The notes under the pieces: generated by a model
Told to the model about the DNA's origin: nothing
Database searches by the model: none
The model's input: only the letters and a program-made list of their open reading frames with translations
Shown: piece by piece, positions 61,639 to 64,000 of the stretch
How positions within the stretch are numbered: the first letter of the stretch is position 1
How the letters are laid out: each line of letters opens with the position of its first letter
Assembly (NCBI GenBank): GCA_020632795.1
Contig: JACKEV010000019.1
Coordinates: 1-64,000, forward strand
DNA length: 64,000 nt
Source of the DNA: Alphaproteobacteria bacterium
GTDB taxonomy: Bacteria > Myxococcota_A > UBA796 > CAJQPC01
Direction of reading: 5' to 3'
Made by a program: the position numbers and the translations under genes

Positions 61639-62784
61639 ATGGCATCTCCCGGATACCACCTGACCCTCCAGGTGGGCCCCACCATCCCCCAGCCCGCGCC
61701 GCGCGCGATCCTCGAGGCCATCGACAGCATCGAGGTCCGACACAGCGACCAGGGGAGATCCGGCTTCCAGATCGTGCTGCGCACGGGGCGCTCCCGCACG
61801 GATCTGATCGACGACCCGCTGGTCATCGAGGACCTCATCCAGCCGTTCTCAAGGGTCAGGATCATCGTGACCATCGCGGGCGAGTCCAACGTCCTCATGG
61901 ACGGGTTCATCACCACCCACCAGTTCTCGCCGGGTGCGACCGCCGGGACCGGCACGCTGACGCTCACCGGCGAAGACATCAGCGTGATGATGGACCGTGA
62001 GGAGTGGACCATCCCCTGGCCCATCGCGCCCTACCTGCGCGTGCTCGCGATCCTCGCCAAGTACGCGGTCCTGGGCGTGGTCCCGGTCGCGATCCCCCCG
62101 ACCACGCTGCTCGCGCCGAACCCCATCGACGAGATCCCCACCCAGTCCAACGCCACGGACCGCGCCTACCTGACCAGCCTCGCTGATCTGTTCGGCTACG
62201 TCTTCTATGTCGATCCAGGCCCCGCCACCGGTGTGAACACCGCCTACTGGGGGCCGCCGATCCGCGTCGGGGTGCCCCAGCCCGCCCTGACCTGGAACAT
62301 GGGCGCGTCCTCGAACGTCACCTCGATCAACTTCCAGCACGATCCGACCCCAGGGACGATCTACTACGGCCTCGTCCACACGCCGATCCCTGGCCTCTCG
62401 ACGCTGCCCGTGGCCACCGTGGGGACGCTCCGCATCCCCCTCAGCAAGCGCCCCTCGCTCCAGAACAACCTGCTCTACGCCCAGAAGAAGCTCATCAAGC
62501 CGGAGTGGGGGAATGACACGATCGCGCTCCTGGTTCGGGCGCAGAGCGCCACGGACCGGTCCACGGACACCACCGCGACCGCGAACGGCGAGCTGGACGT
62601 GTTCCGCTACGGCGGCGTGCTCAAGGCACGGCAGCTCGTCGAGTTGCGCGGCGTGGGGCAGAGCTACGACGGCACCTGGTACGTCAAGGAGGTCACCCAC
62701 TCCATACGGATCGGTGAGTATCGCCAGAGCTTCAGCCTGGCCCGCGAGGGCCTCGGGGCCAAGTCGGACAAGGTGAGCGTATGA
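61639..62784 (+). CDS. Baseplate hub protein (phage gpD / VgrG N-terminal type)
   Basis: Central hub under the tube of the injection system. The 381 residues follow the gpD/late-control fold: IDSIEVRHSDQGRSGFQIVL, RVRIIVTIAGESNVLMDGFI, LTLTGEDISVMMDREE, a helical insert (APYLRVLAILAKYAVLG), TDRAYLTSLADLFGYVFYVD, and VKEVTHSIRIGEYRQSFSLA at the end. In type VI systems this part is fused to the spike as VgrG; here the spike is a separate gene, as in phages. It overlaps the spike gene by 4 bases. Confidence 0.85.
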   Translation: MASPGYHLTLQVGPTIPQPAPRAILEAIDSIEVRHSDQGRSGFQIVLRTGRSRTDLIDDPLVIEDLIQPFSRVRIIVTIAGESNVLMDGFITTHQFSPGATAGTGTLTLTGEDISVMMDREEWTIPWPIAPYLRVLAILAKYAVLGVVPVAIPPTTLLAPNPIDEIPTQSNATDRAYLTSLADLFGYVFYVDPGPATGVNTAYWGPPIRVGVPQPALTWNMGASSNVTSINFQHDPTPGTIYYGLVHTPIPGLSTLPVATVGTLRIPLSKRPSLQNNLLYAQKKLIKPEWGNDTIALLVRAQSATDRSTDTTATANGELDVFRYGGVLKARQLVELRGVGQSYDGTWYVKEVTHSIRIGEYRQSFSLAREGLGAKSDKVSV

Positions 62785-63281
62785 GCCAGTTCTTCGGAAA
62801 ATACCGCGGCAAGGTCACCAACAACATCGACCCGCTCCAGCAGGGCAGGCTCCAGGTGGCCGTGCCGTCTGTGCTGGGCCTCAACGTCCTGGCGTGGGCG
62901 CTGCCCTGCGTGCCCTTCGCAGGGAACAACGTCGGCTTCCACATGATCCCCGGCATCGGCGCCAACATCTGGGTGGAGTTCGAGGGCGGAGACCCCGATC
63001 GCCCCATCTGGGTGGGGTGCTTCTGGGGGGACGGCAACCTGCTGCCCGCCATCCCGTCCACCGCCTACACCAAGGTCATCAAGACCGACGCCTGCACCCT
63101 GAAGCTCGATGACACGCCCGGCATCGGCGGCCTGACCCTGGAGGTCGGGCCGCCGATCAGCGCGACCCCGCTCCAGATCGTCATGGATGTCACCGGCATC
63201 AAGATCGTCAACGGCAAGAACAGCATCAAGCTGTCCATCGCCTCTGTGTCCGTCAACGACGGCGCCCTCGAGGTGATCTGA
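62781..63281 (+). CDS. Baseplate spike protein (phage gpV / gp5 OB-fold type)
   Basis: Spike that pierces the target envelope. The 166 residues have an OB-fold start (FFGKYRGKVTNNIDPLQQGR, LQVAVPSVLGLNVLAWALPC, GFHMIPGIGANIWVEFEGGD, RPIWVGCFWGDG) and then a beta-helix needle (LKLDDTPGIGGLTLEVG, IVMDVTGIKIVNGKNSIKLS). The GD-x-DRPIWVG signature is diagnostic. ATG overlaps the hub gene stop (ATGA). There is no lysozyme domain, unlike phage T4 gp5. Confidence 0.9.
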   Translation: MSQFFGKYRGKVTNNIDPLQQGRLQVAVPSVLGLNVLAWALPCVPFAGNNVGFHMIPGIGANIWVEFEGGDPDRPIWVGCFWGDGNLLPAIPSTAYTKVIKTDACTLKLDDTPGIGGLTLEVGPPISATPLQIVMDVTGIKIVNGKNSIKLSIASVSVNDGALEVI

Positions 63282-63316
63282 ACCTCTCCACATCGCCTCC
63301 TCCCTTGGAGTCCCGG

Positions 63317-63649
63317 ATGTCCTTCCTGCTCCACGCAGGCGCGACCGTGCTCTGTCCGCACGGCGGAAGCGCCCAAGCGGTCACCTCCCAGCCCCGGGTG
63401 ACGCTCAGCAAGCAGCCTGTCACCACGGTCACGGACAGCTACCTCATCTCGGCCTGCCCGTTCACGGTCCCGGCCGCTGTCCCGCAGCCCTGCGTCACCA
63501 TCCAGTGGATCGTGCCCGCCACGCGGGTGTTCGTGGGGGGCAGCCCTGTGCTGTTGAGCAGCAGCTCAGGCCTCTGCCAGAGCGCGACCCAGATCCCCCA
63601 GGGTTCACCCATTCCGACCGCCGTCCAGGCCCGCGTGAGGGGACAATGA
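63317..63649 (+). CDS. PAAR-like tip protein of the injection system
   Basis: Sharpens the spike. The 110 residues match the PAAR-like tips of extracellular contractile injection systems: FLLHAGATVLCPHGGSAQAV, DSYLISACPFTVPAAVPQPC, TRVFVGGSPVLLSSSSGLCQ and a C-terminal VQARVRGQ. Several Cys and one His (CPHGG, ACPF, QPC, LC) are candidate metal ligands. ATG 63317 follows GGAG; an in-frame TTG 12 bases upstream is less likely. Its stop overlaps the gp25 start (ATGA). Confidence 0.82.
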   Translation: MSFLLHAGATVLCPHGGSAQAVTSQPRVTLSKQPVTTVTDSYLISACPFTVPAAVPQPCVTIQWIVPATRVFVGGSPVLLSSSSGLCQSATQIPQGSPIPTAVQARVRGQ

Positions 63650-64000
63650 GACAGTTTGCATTTCCATATCGCCCGAACTCCAGCGGCCGGACCGCAGACG
63701 CGACCCTGGAGGAGCACGTCAAGCAGCTCATCGAGCAGGTCATCTTCACCTCACCAGGAGAGCGGGTCAACCGGCCGGAGTTCGGCAGCGGTCTGCTGCA
63801 GATGGCGTTCGCCCCGGCCGGCGACGAGATGGCCACCGCGACCCAGTACCTGGTGCAGGGAGCGCTCCAGCAATGGCTGGATGAAGCAATCAAGGTGGAG
63901 GCTGTCGACGTGCGCGCGAGCGATGGGGCGCTGACGGTCTCCGTCCAGTACGTCATCCGCCGCAACCAGGAGCGGCATGTCGCACAGTACTCCAGGGAGC
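63646..64000 (+). CDS. Baseplate wedge protein gp25 (cut by window edge)
   Basis: Wedge protein with lysozyme-like gp25 fold that starts sheath assembly. The first 118 residues are in the window: MRQFAFPYRPNSSGRTADAT, then LEEHVKQLIEQVIFTSPGER, VNRPEFGSGLLQMAFAP (the family EFGS/GL core), and VEAVDVRASDGALTVSVQYV, then IRRNQE. The ATG overlaps the stop of the PAAR-like gene. The frame continues past the right edge; the remaining C-terminus should be short. Wedge proteins gpJ and gpI are expected next. Confidence 0.9.
   Translation, partial: MRQFAFPYRPNSSGRTADATLEEHVKQLIEQVIFTSPGERVNRPEFGSGLLQMAFAPAGDEMATATQYLVQGALQQWLDEAIKVEAVDVRASDGALTVSVQYVIRRNQERHVAQYSRE

Noticed and set aside
60645..64000. 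Prophage interpretation of the tail-like genes
   Set aside because: No capsid, portal, terminase, integrase or lysis gene is visible, and the PAAR-like tip and Afp7-like protein are typical of extracellular injection systems. The right edge hides the decisive neighbours, so this is a provisional rejection.

Overview
The window is a very GC-rich bacterial chromosome segment, densely coding on both strands. The gene set points to a predatory or gliding deltaproteobacterium-like lineage, most likely Myxococcota or a close relative. That placement rests on a DUF4388+DnaJ+TPR protein, an FHA-domain sigma-54 activator, a transmembrane Ser/Thr kinase, a fused branched-chain 2-oxoacid dehydrogenase E1, an AftB-like GT-C protein and a contractile injection system. 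It is an inference from gene content; no rRNA or tRNA gene was seen.

Left part (1-24.5 kb), mostly housekeeping. An F-type ATP synthase operon reads leftward (b', b, delta, alpha, gamma, and the start of beta, cut by the window edge); subunits a and c are absent. Then come an outer-membrane barrel candidate, a three-gene rightward operon (unknown, zinc-ribbon membrane protein, EamA transporter), a DUF4388/J-domain/TPR protein, a thioredoxin, an MreB-family protein and an M48 lipoprotein peptidase. A tetrapyrrole cluster follows (CcsA/HemX-like membrane protein, hemA, hemC, hemD, with a reverse-strand lipoprotein between hemC and hemD). After it lie an isovaleryl-CoA-dehydrogenase-like enzyme, a GT-C membrane protein, polA, an ECF sigma factor with a large zinc-less putative anti-sigma factor, a secreted protein, a HIT protein and an ASCH-like protein.

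Middle part (24.5-43.5 kb). A leftward operon holds the fused E1 dehydrogenase, a FabD-like acyltransferase and an HD hydrolase. A second leftward run holds a 1377-residue CHAT protease / dead-cyclase / AAA NTPase / TPR protein, a divergent S-adenosylhomocysteine-hydrolase-like protein, a helical-repeat protein, SixA, a Ppx/GppA phosphatase and a methyltransferase. A PhoD-like phosphatase, a dihydrolipoyl dehydrogenase, an FHA sigma-54 activator and a Ser/Thr kinase with a PEGA-like partner complete this stretch.

Right part (43.5-64 kb), accessory in character. It starts with a non-coding stretch carrying a perfect 20-bp palindrome, then a less GC-biased YadA-head-like repeat lipoprotein. Next are a GT-C membrane protein, a B12/radical SAM plus carbamoyltransferase pair, and a ~295-bp inverted-repeat element. 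A MoxR/VWA gene pair is joined across an A10 slippage run. A CreD-like protein follows, then a tiny membrane protein behind a near-perfect sigma-54 promoter, and a 1779-residue BRCT + beta-propeller + helical-repeat protein. A DUF115/MptE-like protein is transcribed divergently from a contractile injection system cluster (tube-initiator-like protein, LysM-like tail protein, gpD-like, gpV-like spike, PAAR-like tip, gp25) that runs off the right edge.

The strongest candidates for undescribed biology are the CHAT-pseudocyclase-STAND-like protein with its SAHH-like neighbour, the possible frameshift fusion of the MoxR and VWA genes, the inverted-repeat element, and the partial injection-system locus.
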